Positions 55,550-64,000 of a stretch of 64,000 bases of DNA are shown here, piece by piece. The stretch's first letter is position 1, and every line of letters starts with the position of its first letter. The notes below the pieces were generated by a model. That model worked only from the letters and a program-made list of their open reading frames with translations, ran no database searches and was not told the DNA's origin. The DNA comes from Bacteroidota bacterium. Its GTDB lineage: Bacteria > Bacteroidota > Bacteroidia > Chitinophagales > Chitinophagaceae. Both the position numbers and the translations under genes were made by a program. The stretch is taken from NCBI GenBank assembly GCA_018268105.1, contig JAFDXG010000076.1, positions 40,122 to 104,121 on the forward strand. The letters run 5' to 3'.

Positions 55550-58042
55550 GTGAAAAAAATCAATTTCAAGGCAGCTATACCCCATTTGATAGCTATCGGT
55601 GTATTTCTGATAGTAACACTTATTTACTGCCATCCCGCCATGCAGGGAAAAGTACTGGAGCAGAGTGATAATATACAATGGAAAGCGGCTGCACAAAATT
55701 CATTTGAGTATAAAGAGAAGCATGGACATTTTCCGCTGTGGAATACACACCTGTTTAGTGGTATGCCCAACTACCAGGTGGCAATGGAAGCCAAATCCTA
55801 TATCCCAAATTTTCATGCAATTTTTACATTAGGCCTGCCCAAACCTGCCGGATTCTTTTTTCTTGCCTGTCTTTGTTTCTACCTGCTTTGTTGTGTGCTG
55901 GGCATAAGAACTGTCATCGGCATCCTCGGCAGTCTTGGATTTGCTTATGCCACTTATAATGCATTAATAATAGCCGGGGGACATGATACCAAAATGTGGA
56001 CGATTTCGTATATGCCGGCTGTGCTGGCAGGCATGTTGCTCATTTATCAAAAAAAATACTGGATAGGAATGGTAGTAACTTTGATTGCCGCTACCTGGGA
56101 AATAGCGTTTAACCACGCACAGATTACTTATTATTTCTTAATCACTGCGGGCCTTATTACTACAGGCTATATTATTCAATGGATAAAACAAAAAGAGTGG
56201 AAACACCTGGTAATATCTCTTGTACTTGCAGGGATTGCCGGCGCCGCTGCCATAGCCAATTCTGCTATGACACTGCTGACCACCGCCGAATACGCCAAAT
56301 ACACCATGAGAGGTGGAAAGACCATTGAAACTTCCGGTTCTGAAATAAAAAAAGTAGATACTAAAGGATTGGATAAGGATTATGCTTTTCAGTATAGTAT
56401 AGGCAAAAGTGAAATACTCACTTCCTTTATGCCCGGTGTTTTTGGGGAAAGTACTTCCTCCCATTTCCCTGATGATTCAAAATTTGTAACGGAATTAACA
56501 GAAAAAAATATCCCAGAAAATCAGGCAATGCAGTTGGCAGCTTTCATCCCCAAATATTGGGGTGGAATGACTGAAGGTACAGGGGGGACTCTTTACTACG
56601 GCGCCATTATTTGTTTCCTGGCGATTATTGGAATGGTTGTTATTAAAAGCAACATGAAATGGTGGATGGCGGCCGCTATTGTATTTACTATTTTCATGGC
56701 CTGGGGCAGAAACTTTGAAGCTTTTAATTCATTTTTACTGAACCATTTTCCTTTATACAATAAATTCCGATCCCCTAATACAGCTTTGGTAATACCTCAA
56801 TTCCTATTGCCATTGCTCGCAGCGATGGGGCTGCAGCAGATATTTTTTGAACCAGACGGAAAAGAACGACTACAAGCTTCATTCAAAAAAATACTATATG
56901 TTTTGGGCGGATTGTTTGGCATAACACTGCTTATCTATCTTTTCAATGATTTTACAAGCCCCTTTGACGACAGGTGGTTACCTGCTATTTTCAATTCGCA
57001 GAATGATAATTCTGAAATGAAAAGGGTGATTGTAAATGCGCTTAAATCGGAACGGAAGGCGATGTTTATAAGCAGTATATTCAGGGCATTGCTTTTTGCA
57101 GGGTTAGTAATTGGTTTATTGTATTTGTATCTGAAAAATCAACTAAAACCACTTGTTATAGTGATCATCTTTACGGTAATCAATGCCATTGACCTGCTGG
57201 CATTTGATAATCATTATCTGAACAGTGATAATTACACAGATGCCGACAGTTATAATTCTCAAAATTTTACAGCCTCTGCAATAGACAACCAAATAACTCA
57301 GGATAAAGATCCCCATTACAGAGTGTTTAACCTTATGGCAGATACCTACAACGATGCTATTACTTCTTATCATCATAGGTCTGTTGGAGGTTATCATCCG
57401 GCAAAGCTGAGAATATACCAGGATTTGATAGAAACACAATTAGCTAAGCAACCACTAAATATGGATGTGCTGGATATGCTGGATACCCGTTACATTATTT
57501 TCCCTTCGCAGCAACAGCAGGGGCAAGGGCAGCCAATGGTATATAAAAACGATGGTGCATTGGGTGCAGCATGGTTTATCAAACATATCAAATATGTAAA
57601 TGGCCCGGTAGAGGAAATAAAATCGCTGGATAAGTTTGGGCCAAAAGATACCGTTATCATTGACCAAAATGTCAAAAACATTGCCGGCAATGATCCCACA
57701 CCCGATACAACTGCAACAATACAACTTAACAGCTATGGCAATGATGAAATCAAATATAGCACCCAGGCAGCTTCACCACAGTTTGCAGTTTTTAGTGAAG
57801 TGTATTATCCTGCGGGATGGAGCGCCTATATTGACGGGAAGAAGACGGAATATCTGAAAGTTGATTATCTCCTGCGGGGTATGCCTGTGCCTGCGGGTAA
57901 GCATGAGATTGAATTCAAATTCGAGCCGGCTTCATACAGTACGGGACAGAAGTGGATATACTTTGGTAATGCATTATTTTATATTGCATTGGCCGGTGCT
58001 GCGTTTGGCTGGTGGAGAAAATCAAAACAAAAGACGGCTTAA
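55550..58042 (+). CDS. YfhO-like large membrane protein (putative glycosyltransferase)
   Basis: 830-residue membrane protein with 10-12 hydrophobic segments in the first 560 residues and a soluble C-terminal part (about 570-800) that is extracytoplasmic. The N-terminus contains a long loop with SDNIQWKAAAQNSFEY...HFPLWNTHLFSGMPNYQ, typical of YfhO/GT-C enzymes with an acidic active-site loop. YfhO in Bacillus decorates lipoteichoic acid; here it would add sugars from a lipid carrier to an envelope glycan. The start codon is GTG at 55550; no ATG is in a usable position. A GT4 gene follows by 21 bases on the same strand. Confidence 0.75.
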   Translation: MKKINFKAAIPHLIAIGVFLIVTLIYCHPAMQGKVLEQSDNIQWKAAAQNSFEYKEKHGHFPLWNTHLFSGMPNYQVAMEAKSYIPNFHAIFTLGLPKPAGFFFLACLCFYLLCCVLGIRTVIGILGSLGFAYATYNALIIAGGHDTKMWTISYMPAVLAGMLLIYQKKYWIGMVVTLIAATWEIAFNHAQITYYFLITAGLITTGYIIQWIKQKEWKHLVISLVLAGIAGAAAIANSAMTLLTTAEYAKYTMRGGKTIETSGSEIKKVDTKGLDKDYAFQYSIGKSEILTSFMPGVFGESTSSHFPDDSKFVTELTEKNIPENQAMQLAAFIPKYWGGMTEGTGGTLYYGAIICFLAIIGMVVIKSNMKWWMAAAIVFTIFMAWGRNFEAFNSFLLNHFPLYNKFRSPNTALVIPQFLLPLLAAMGLQQIFFEPDGKERLQASFKKILYVLGGLFGITLLIYLFNDFTSPFDDRWLPAIFNSQNDNSEMKRVIVNALKSERKAMFISSIFRALLFAGLVIGLLYLYLKNQLKPLVIVIIFTVINAIDLLAFDNHYLNSDNYTDADSYNSQNFTASAIDNQITQDKDPHYRVFNLMADTYNDAITSYHHRSVGGYHPAKLRIYQDLIETQLAKQPLNMDVLDMLDTRYIIFPSQQQQGQGQPMVYKNDGALGAAWFIKHIKYVNGPVEEIKSLDKFGPKDTVIIDQNVKNIAGNDPTPDTTATIQLNSYGNDEIKYSTQAASPQFAVFSEVYYPAGWSAYIDGKKTEYLKVDYLLRGMPVPAGKHEIEFKFEPASYSTGQKWIYFGNALFYIALAGAAFGWWRKSKQKTA

Positions 58043-58063
58043 ATTTTATAGTCGGGAAAAAGA

Positions 58064-59188
58064 ATGACAAATGTTTTAGGTATTGCTTCTTACCGTTTTC
58101 TGCCTGCTATTACAGGCGGGCAGAAAGGTATCGCATTGTTTTATAAATATTTTTCCGGTTATGTACAATTGTATTGTGCTTCGGTTAGTGATATGTCCAT
58201 TGATGCGAAAGAAGGAGATTATGAAATAATACCCGTCTTTTCAAAAAGCAGCCTGCGGTATATTAATCCATTCTATTTTTTCAGGCTCAGGCGTATTATA
58301 AAAGAAAAAGCTATCACCCATATATTGCTGGAGCATCCCTATTATGGGTGGTTGGGATATTTGCTGAAAAAATTTGGAGGAGTTAAACTGATTGTTCATT
58401 CCCACAATATTGAAGGACTAAGGTTTAAAAGCCTTGGAAAATGGTGGTGGCGTATTTTAATGTACTATGAAAAAAGGGTGTACAGGAAAGCTGATATGAA
58501 TTTCTTTATTACCGAAGAAGAAAGAATATTTGCCATTCAAAATTTCGGATTGAAAAAAGACAGTTGCATCACCATTACTTATGGCACTGAACTACAAACA
58601 TCTACAACCTCAAATCAAAAAGCGGCTGCAAAAAAAACAGTTTGTAAAATACATGACATCAATGAAGATATACCCCTACTCCTGTTTAGTGCAGCATTCA
58701 ATTATATGCCAAATCAAAAAGCATTAGACAATATATTGTTTGATATTAACCCAAAACTGTTTTCGTCGGAACGCCCTTATCATATCCTCATCTGCGGACC
58801 AGGGTTGCCAGATCATTATGAACAACTATCCGGTTATAAGAGTAAACACATTACTTATGCGGGGTTTGTTGATGATATCAACCTCTATTTCTGTGCAGCA
58901 GATGTTTTTATTAACCCCATTCGCGAGGGCGGTGGTATTAAAACCAAAGTAGTGGAAGCATTGGCTGCAAACTGTTCGGTAATATCCTACAGAAGTGGCG
59001 CCTATGGTGTACCGGTAGAAGTGACCGGGGGGAAATTATGCTTAACGGATGATGCAGGTGAATTTGCTGAGTGCGTATTAAAGAATATGACAATAAGTAC
59101 TTCTTCCGTACCCGAAGCTTTTTTTAAGCATTTCAACTGGAAAGAAATTACAAAGAATGCTGCAAATGCATTTCGTTTATGTAAATAA
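58064..59188 (+). CDS. GT4-type glycosyltransferase
   Basis: 374-residue cytosolic GT-B enzyme. The acceptor domain has LLEHPYYGWLGYLLKKFGGVKLIVHSHNIEGLRF. The donor domain has LLLFSAAFNYMPNQKALDNIL, HILICGPGLPDHYEQLSGY, and the PIREGGGIKTKVVEALAANCSVISY region (about 288-311), in which E291 and E302 contact the donor; the spacing differs from E-x7-E, so the exact subfamily is uncertain. It follows the YfhO-like gene by 21 bases and probably shares its transcript. The sugar and acceptor are unknown. Confidence 0.85.
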   Translation: MTNVLGIASYRFLPAITGGQKGIALFYKYFSGYVQLYCASVSDMSIDAKEGDYEIIPVFSKSSLRYINPFYFFRLRRIIKEKAITHILLEHPYYGWLGYLLKKFGGVKLIVHSHNIEGLRFKSLGKWWWRILMYYEKRVYRKADMNFFITEEERIFAIQNFGLKKDSCITITYGTELQTSTTSNQKAAAKKTVCKIHDINEDIPLLLFSAAFNYMPNQKALDNILFDINPKLFSSERPYHILICGPGLPDHYEQLSGYKSKHITYAGFVDDINLYFCAADVFINPIREGGGIKTKVVEALAANCSVISYRSGAYGVPVEVTGGKLCLTDDAGEFAECVLKNMTISTSSVPEAFFKHFNWKEITKNAANAFRLCK

Positions 59189-59540
59189 ATTATGCATGTA
59201 TAGTTTATACAATACCGCTACTATCCATTTCTGGAGAGTTTATTAGTTAATGATTGATTCAATCTTTTGCATCAAACCCCAATTGTATCATTGTTAATTG
59301 GACCCTCAATATAGTTGTATGGGATTTTTAGATTTAACTATACCAAGAAATTTGTACAACTGATTTATCTTTCCCCTAAATACCGACAGGCATAAACCAT
59401 TGGAAACCTACCAAACACACACCCGCAATAATGCCATAGGCATGATATTTACCGTTATCAGAATGAAGAACTTTCACTAAACCAATTCAGAATATTGATA
59501 TTATTTGAAATCATTTAGCTTTGCTCAACTTTATAATCTC
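59189..59540. other. non-coding gap before the CDP-sugar operon
   Basis: No ORF. A weak inverted repeat ccaatt / aattgg lies at 59279-59301. The -7 box of the following operon is at 59516-59523. Nothing else was recognised; no tRNA or att-like repeat seen. Confidence 0.5.
59516..59523 (+). promoter_or_regulatory. -7 box of the rfbF operon
   Basis: Exact TAGCTTTG with ATTG at 59494-59497, an 18-base spacer. Transcription near 59529 supports translation starting at the ATG 59541, not at the TTG 59505 that would lie before the start site. Confidence 0.5.
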
Positions 59541-60317
59541 ATGAAAGTTGTAATATTTGCAGGTGGTCTTGGAACAAGACTTGCCGAAGAAACTGATACA
59601 CGTCCCAAACCTATGGTGGAAATTGGCGGCAAACCAATATTGTGGCATATTTTGAAAATATACAGCCACTATGGGTTTAATGATTTTATTATATGCCTGG
59701 GATATAAGGGGTATATTATTAAGGAGTACTTCATGAATTATTTCCTGCACAATTCTGATATCAGTATTGATATTGCTAACAATAAAATGGAAGTATTAGG
59801 CTCGCATTCTGAAGCATTTAAAGTTACACTTATTGAAACCGGGAATAATACTAAAACCGCAGGACGTTTACAACAAGTACAAAAATATATAGGAAATAAC
59901 GACTTCATGTTAACTTACGGCGATGGAGTAACTGATATAAACATCGCCGATCTTGTCGCCTTTCATAAATCTCATTCTAAAATTGCCACCGTTTCAGCAG
60001 TGCAACTGGAAGCCCGGTTCGGCGGTATGGATATTGCGGATGACAATTCAGTAGCATCATTCAGAGAAAAAGCAAAAGATGAAAGCAAATGGATCAATGC
60101 CGGTTTTTTTGTATTAAAACCTGAAGTTTTCAAATATTTAGGTAGTAACATGAATGATATGATGTGGGAAGACGAGCCCCTGGAAAACCTTACCAGGGAC
60201 AATCAATTGGTAGCCTATAAGCATAAAGGGTTCTGGAAATGTATGGATGCCATGCGTGATAAAATTGAACTCGAAACACTTTGGCAAAACAACGCCGCAA
60301 CATGGAAAAAATGGTAA
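59541..60317 (+). CDS. rfbF: glucose-1-phosphate cytidylyltransferase
   Basis: Makes CDP-glucose from CTP and glucose 1-phosphate. The 258 residues match RfbF/AscA. The activation loop FAGGLGTRLAEETDTRPKPMVEIGGKPILWHI opens the protein, the metal-site YGDGVTDIN is near residue 130, and KGFWKCMDAMRDK lies near the C-terminus. The start is the ATG at 59541. It heads an operon; rfbG overlaps its end, so translation is probably coupled. Confidence 0.95.
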   Translation: MKVVIFAGGLGTRLAEETDTRPKPMVEIGGKPILWHILKIYSHYGFNDFIICLGYKGYIIKEYFMNYFLHNSDISIDIANNKMEVLGSHSEAFKVTLIETGNNTKTAGRLQQVQKYIGNNDFMLTYGDGVTDINIADLVAFHKSHSKIATVSAVQLEARFGGMDIADDNSVASFREKAKDESKWINAGFFVLKPEVFKYLGSNMNDMMWEDEPLENLTRDNQLVAYKHKGFWKCMDAMRDKIELETLWQNNAATWKKW

Positions 60318-61387
60318 GTAAAGCATCGCTCCAGGGCTTCTATAATCAAAAAAAAGTATTTGTAACCGGACATACCGGTTTTAAAGGTGCATGGCTGTTA
60401 CTGCTTCTCCGCGAATTGGGTGCAGATGTCAAGGGGTATGCACTGGCACCGGAGTTTGACTATTCATTGTTTAATATTGCTGAAACAAAAAATTTTTGTC
60501 AAAGTATCATTGCTGATATAAGAGATAAAAAAAGATTAGAGGCGGAAATAAAAGCATTTCAACCGGATTATGTATTTCATCTCGCTGCACAGCCATTAGT
60601 ACGACGGTCCTATCAAATTCCGGCCGAAACTTTTGAAATAAATGTTACGGGCACTGCAAACCTGCTTGAATGTATTGCAGCATTGAAAAAAAAATGTACG
60701 GTGGTAGTGGTTACTACCGATAAGGTATATGAGAATAAAGAACGGCATATACTGTATAAAGAGGATGATGTATTAGGCGGCTATGATCCCTATAGCGCCA
60801 GCAAAGCATGCACAGAACTTGTGGTAAGCTCTTTCAGGAACAGTTTTTTTAATGCTGCAAAATATAATGAGCACCAAAAAGCAATAGCCACGGCAAGGGC
60901 CGGGAACGTAATCGGTGGCGGTGATTGGAGCACAGACCGGATTATACCAGATATTATACGGTCATTGCAGGCCAATCAAAATATTATTGTACGTAACCCT
61001 ACATCGGTGCGCCCCTGGCAACACGTGCTGGAACCTTTAATCGGATACTTGCTGCTGGCTGGTATGTTAAACGATCATCATGAAGCGTATGCTTCAGCAT
61101 TTAATTTTGGACCCCTGCCCGTTGATCACCTGACCGTTGAGGCGTTTGTTGAAAAATCAATTGATGCCTGGGGAAGCGGCAACTGGACAGATGCATCCGC
61201 ACCTGGTCAGCCACACGAAGCCGGTTTATTGCAATTAGACATTTCAAAAGCGAAGGATCAGTTAGAATGGACACCTAAATTAGATGCCGGCACCGCCATT
61301 GGCTGGACTATTGACTGGTACAAACAGCCCGACAACAGGAAAAAGGAATATACAATACAGCAAATCAACACGTATCTTGCTTTATGA
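60302..61387 (+). CDS. rfbG: CDP-glucose 4,6-dehydratase
   Basis: Converts CDP-glucose to CDP-4-keto-6-deoxyglucose. It is a short-chain dehydrogenase fold of 361 residues: NAD-binding loop TGHTGFKGAWL near residue 24, VVTTDKVYENK with the active-site Thr-Asp-Lys, Y-S-A-S-K (the YxxxK catalytic pair) and AGNVIGGGDWSTDRIIPD. I chose the ATG at 60302, which overlaps the end of rfbF by 16 bases; the ATG at 60311 is also possible, and the TTG at 60281 is rejected. It ends with an ATGA overlap into the epimerase gene. Confidence 0.95.
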   Translation: MEKMVSKASLQGFYNQKKVFVTGHTGFKGAWLLLLLRELGADVKGYALAPEFDYSLFNIAETKNFCQSIIADIRDKKRLEAEIKAFQPDYVFHLAAQPLVRRSYQIPAETFEINVTGTANLLECIAALKKKCTVVVVTTDKVYENKERHILYKEDDVLGGYDPYSASKACTELVVSSFRNSFFNAAKYNEHQKAIATARAGNVIGGGDWSTDRIIPDIIRSLQANQNIIVRNPTSVRPWQHVLEPLIGYLLLAGMLNDHHEAYASAFNFGPLPVDHLTVEAFVEKSIDAWGSGNWTDASAPGQPHEAGLLQLDISKAKDQLEWTPKLDAGTAIGWTIDWYKQPDNRKKEYTIQQINTYLAL

Positions 61388-61929
61388 TCTTCACTCCTAC
61401 TCCTTTAAATGGCAGCTATGTAATAGAACCGGAGCAGTATACAGACAACCGGGGGTGGTTTGCCAGATATTATTGCAAAAAAGAATTTGGGGCGATAGGC
61501 CATGAAAAAGAGTGGGTGCAGATGAATCATTCGTTCACTGCAAAAAAAGGAACCATCCGCGGTATGCACTACCAGGTAGCTCCTTATCAGGAAATCAAGA
61601 TGATCCGCTGTATTGCCGGCGCAGTGTTTGATGTGATTATAGACTTAAGATCCGGCTCGCCTACCTTTCTGCACTGGTTTGGGGTAGAATTATCGGCACA
61701 AAATAAAAAGATGATCTATATTCCAGAGGGATTTGCGCACGGCTTTCAGTCGCTTTGTGATCACGTTGAATTACTGTATCACCATTCCGAATACTATACG
61801 TCGGGTGCAGAAGGTGGTGTACGATATAATGATCCAGGCTTTACTATTGAGTGGCCCCTGGCCCTGAGCATGATATCAGACAGAGATTCGGCACATCCAT
61901 TTATTGATAACAATTTTAAAGGGATATAA
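61384..61929 (+). CDS. RfbC-type sugar 3,5-epimerase (dTDP-4-dehydrorhamnose epimerase family)
   Basis: 181-residue cupin of the RmlC/RfbC family: YTDNRGWFARYY, SFTAKKGTIRGMHYQVAPYQEIKMIRCIAGAVFDVIIDLR with the active-site His, and IYIPEGFAHGFQSL. It overlaps the rfbG end (ATGA). Because rfbF and rfbG make a CDP-4-keto-6-deoxyhexose and no dTDP-rhamnose genes are near, this copy probably epimerises the CDP-sugar, so I leave out the rfbC symbol. The product could be a 3- or 3,5-epimerised keto sugar ready for C-methylation. Confidence 0.88.
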   Translation: MIFTPTPLNGSYVIEPEQYTDNRGWFARYYCKKEFGAIGHEKEWVQMNHSFTAKKGTIRGMHYQVAPYQEIKMIRCIAGAVFDVIIDLRSGSPTFLHWFGVELSAQNKKMIYIPEGFAHGFQSLCDHVELLYHHSEYYTSGAEGGVRYNDPGFTIEWPLALSMISDRDSAHPFIDNNFKGI

Positions 61930-61932
61930 CTT

Positions 61933-63162
61933 ATGCAATGCAGGTTTTGCAAAACAACACTTAGCCATGTATTTATTGATCTTATCAATTCACCTGCCTC
62001 CAATTCTTTTCTTACAAAAGAACAACTGAACGAGCCGGAAACTTTTTACCCCCTGAAAATATATACCTGTCATCAATGTTTTTTAGTGCAGGTGGATGAA
62101 TACAAAAAATCTGACGCTATATTTAATAGCGATTATGTCTATTTTTCATCTTATTCAAGCAGTTGGTTACAACATGCCAAAGCATACACCGATAAAATGA
62201 CCGAAAGGTTTGGTTTAAATCCCTCGTCAAAAGTTGTGGAAATTGCATCAAACGACGGGTACCTGCTGCAGTATTTTCACGAAAAAAATATTCCCGTTTT
62301 GGGTATTGAGCCTACGGCGAATACCGCAGAGGTTGCAGCAAAAAAGGGTATAGAAACTGTAGTGGACTTTTTTGGCGTTAAACTTGCACGGGAACTGGTG
62401 TCAAAAAATATTGTTGCCGACCTCCTGCTGGGTAACAACGTACTGGCGCATGTACCGGATATTACAGACTTTGTGGGAGGGATGAAAATTCTCCTGGCTT
62501 CAAAAGGCGTTATCACCATGGAATTCCCACATCTCATGCAATTAGTGGATAACAATCAGTTTGATACGATTTACCATGAACATTTTTCTTATCTCTCATT
62601 TGGAACCGTACAAAAAATATTTGCTTCCCGGGAACTGGAGTTATTTGATGTGGAAGAAATTCCTACACATGGCGGGTCTTTAAGAATATATGCCAAACAT
62701 GTTGAAGACAATAGCAAAACAATTTCAGAAAATGTAGCTAAGCTCTTAAAAAAAGAAGCTGACAAAGGGCTGAACAGCACTGAGTACTACAATGGATTCC
62801 AGGCAAAGGCCTTGAAGGTTAAACTTGACCTTACTGAATTTTTGATAGACTCTAAACGAAATAATAAGAAGATTGCCGCTTATGGCGCTGCTGCAAAAGG
62901 CAATACTTTACTTAACTATTGTGGTATTAAAAATGATCTGATTGATTATGTTGCAGATGCCAATCCGCACAAACAAAATAAGTGGCTGCCGGCAAGCCAT
63001 ATACCCGTAGTGAATGAAGCCCATTTAAAAAATGACAAACCGGATTATGTTATTATTTTACCCTGGAACCTGAAAGAGGAAGTAATGGAACAACTTTCCT
63101 ACATAAAGCAATGGGGTGGCACATTTGTAATACCAATTCCGGCCTTACAAATAATTAAATAA
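61933..63162 (+). CDS. NDP-sugar C-methyltransferase (TcaB9/TylC3-like)
   Basis: 409-residue SAM-dependent methyltransferase that adds a methyl to carbon 3 of a keto deoxysugar. The N-terminal zinc-finger-like domain has C3, C6, C46 and C49. The SAM site is VVEIASNDGYLLQYF (101-115), and the Y214-H215-E216-H217 cluster corresponds to the catalytic region of TcaB9, where a nearby His is thought to act as base. The C-terminal half is the Methyltransf_14-type domain (AAYGAAAKGNTLLNYCGI). It starts 3 bases after the epimerase gene. The expected product is a branched CDP-sugar of the virenose, mycarose or yersiniose kind. Confidence 0.88.
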   Translation: MQCRFCKTTLSHVFIDLINSPASNSFLTKEQLNEPETFYPLKIYTCHQCFLVQVDEYKKSDAIFNSDYVYFSSYSSSWLQHAKAYTDKMTERFGLNPSSKVVEIASNDGYLLQYFHEKNIPVLGIEPTANTAEVAAKKGIETVVDFFGVKLARELVSKNIVADLLLGNNVLAHVPDITDFVGGMKILLASKGVITMEFPHLMQLVDNNQFDTIYHEHFSYLSFGTVQKIFASRELELFDVEEIPTHGGSLRIYAKHVEDNSKTISENVAKLLKKEADKGLNSTEYYNGFQAKALKVKLDLTEFLIDSKRNNKKIAAYGAAAKGNTLLNYCGIKNDLIDYVADANPHKQNKWLPASHIPVVNEAHLKNDKPDYVIILPWNLKEEVMEQLSYIKQWGGTFVIPIPALQIIK

Positions 63163-63164
63163 TC

Positions 63165-64000
63165 ATGCAGAAAGTATTGGTAACCGGGGCAACGGGATTT
63201 ATTGGGAATTATGTGGTAGAAGAATTATTGCAAAGAAACCTCTTTGTGATTACCAGTTCAGTTGACGAAGAAAAAGCCAGGCAGAAAAACTGGTATAATA
63301 AAACTAACTATCGCCCGCTTGATCTGAAGCAATTAAAGCAATCGGAAAATTATTTTGAGTTCTTTGGCAGGCCAGATATCGCGATACATCTAAGCTGGGC
63401 CGGGCTCCCGAATTATAAAGACAATTTTCATACACTGCAAAACCTGCCGGTACATAAAACATTTCTTGAAAACCTGATAAGGAATGGTTTAAAAAACCTG
63501 AATGTAACGGGCACCTGTTTTGAATATGGCATGCAGGAAGGGAAGCTGTCTGAAAATATGCCGTCCCTGCCTCAAAATGAATACGGACAGGCTAAAAACG
63601 CGCTCAGGATGTTTGTAGAAGAACTGACCAAAAAATATTCTTTTGACTACAAATGGATCAGGCTGTTTTACCTGTACGGAAAGGGACAAAACGTAAAATC
63701 CTTACTTTCGCAACTCCGGCAGGCGATTGACAATAATGACAAGGTGTTTAATATGAGTGGCGGCGAACAAACCAGAGACTTTTTACCCGTAGAGAAAGCG
63801 GCAAAATATATTGTGGACATTGCCCTGCAAACAAAGTTTACAGGCATTATCAACTGTTGTAGCGGTGTGCCTGTTACGGTAAAACAACTGGTAGAGCAAT
63901 ACTTGCAGACAAAGCAAGCGACAATACAATTAAACTTAGGTTATTATCCCTATCCCGATTATGAACCAATGCATTTTTGGGGAGATAATGATAAATTAAA
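63165..64000 (+). CDS. NAD-dependent epimerase/dehydratase (partial, runs off the right edge)
   Basis: First 278 residues of an extended SDR enzyme. The NAD loop is KVLVTGATGFIGNYVVEELL, TGTCFEYGMQEG and the Y-G-Q-A-K catalytic pair (near residue 140) follow, and FYLYGKGQNVKSLL is near 170. The C-terminal end is cut by the window boundary. The ATG at 63165 follows the methyltransferase stop by 2 bases. In this operon it most likely reduces the 4-keto group after C-methylation, giving the finished CDP-deoxysugar. Confidence 0.85.
   Translation, partial: MQKVLVTGATGFIGNYVVEELLQRNLFVITSSVDEEKARQKNWYNKTNYRPLDLKQLKQSENYFEFFGRPDIAIHLSWAGLPNYKDNFHTLQNLPVHKTFLENLIRNGLKNLNVTGTCFEYGMQEGKLSENMPSLPQNEYGQAKNALRMFVEELTKKYSFDYKWIRLFYLYGKGQNVKSLLSQLRQAIDNNDKVFNMSGGEQTRDFLPVEKAAKYIVDIALQTKFTGIINCCSGVPVTVKQLVEQYLQTKQATIQLNLGYYPYPDYEPMHFWGDNDKL

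Noticed and set aside
59505..59540. Longer rfbF from a TTG
   Set aside because: It would start ahead of or within the -7 box at 59516-59523, and RfbF proteins normally begin at MKVVIFAGG.

Overview
This window looks like chromosomal DNA from a member of the Bacteroidota, most likely a Chitinophagaceae-type organism; this is inferred from gene content, not from a marker gene. The DNA is AT-rich. Gene starts lack strong Shine-Dalgarno sequences, and many start regions carry the Bacteroidota -7 promoter box TANNTTTG, in several cases as an exact match. Typical phylum genes include type III glutamine synthetase, archaeal-type prolyl-tRNA synthetase, BshC of bacillithiol synthesis, a PorG-like DUF6089 protein, OmpP1/FadL and PorT-type barrels, an Oar-like TonB-dependent receptor and a RibBA fusion. 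No rRNA, tRNA, CRISPR array, transposase or phage gene was seen.

Layout, left to right. 0.4-9.1 kb: catalase-peroxidase KatG, then a GH116 beta-glycosidase closely followed by a COG0523/CobW GTPase, a YjbR protein and a secreted sialidase-like protein. 9.2-12.7 kb: two glycosyltransferases and a polytopic membrane protein of surface-polysaccharide type, on mixed strands. 12.9-17.7 kb: glutamine synthetase III, then the conserved efp-accB-accC cluster. 17.9-31.6 kb: mostly housekeeping, with an M19 dipeptidase, a UbiD decarboxylase, a DUF6089 outer-membrane protein, a sugar nucleotidyltransferase, an SMP-30 lactonase, BshC, a GH13 alpha-amylase, a long-form IspH, a receiver-only response regulator and Lon. 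31.7-35.0 kb: envelope proteins (PorT-like barrel, FadL-like barrel, Tyr/Gly/Ser-rich lipoprotein). 35.2-39.6 kb: ProS, two small membrane proteins, an Xre/RES toxin-antitoxin pair and RibBA. 39.8-48.6 kb: Oar-like receptor, sugar MFS transporter, CoaD, PyrB, ribosomal proteins L35 and L20, and arginine decarboxylase. 48.6-55.5 kb: a lactonase/galactonate dehydratase operon, PurE and PurK, an L,D-transpeptidase fused to a TonB-C-like domain, and a queuosine-precursor transporter. 55.5-64 kb: a YfhO-like membrane protein, a GT4 glycosyltransferase and a CDP-glucose-derived deoxysugar operon (rfbF, rfbG, an RfbC-type epimerase, a sugar C-methyltransferase and a truncated NAD-dependent reductase) that runs off the right end.

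The observations most worth a second look are these. EF-P has an Arg32-type loop resembling the rhamnosylated EF-P of Pseudomonas, with no modifying enzyme nearby. The rpmI-rplT operon has a structured leader of about 110 nt and lacks infC. Two promoter-to-terminator units contain no ORF (about 2.76-2.95 kb and 24.14-24.29 kb) and may be small RNAs or attenuated leaders. The terminal operon implies a CDP-linked branched (C-methylated) deoxysugar. All functional calls are from reading motifs and architecture; no database search was possible.
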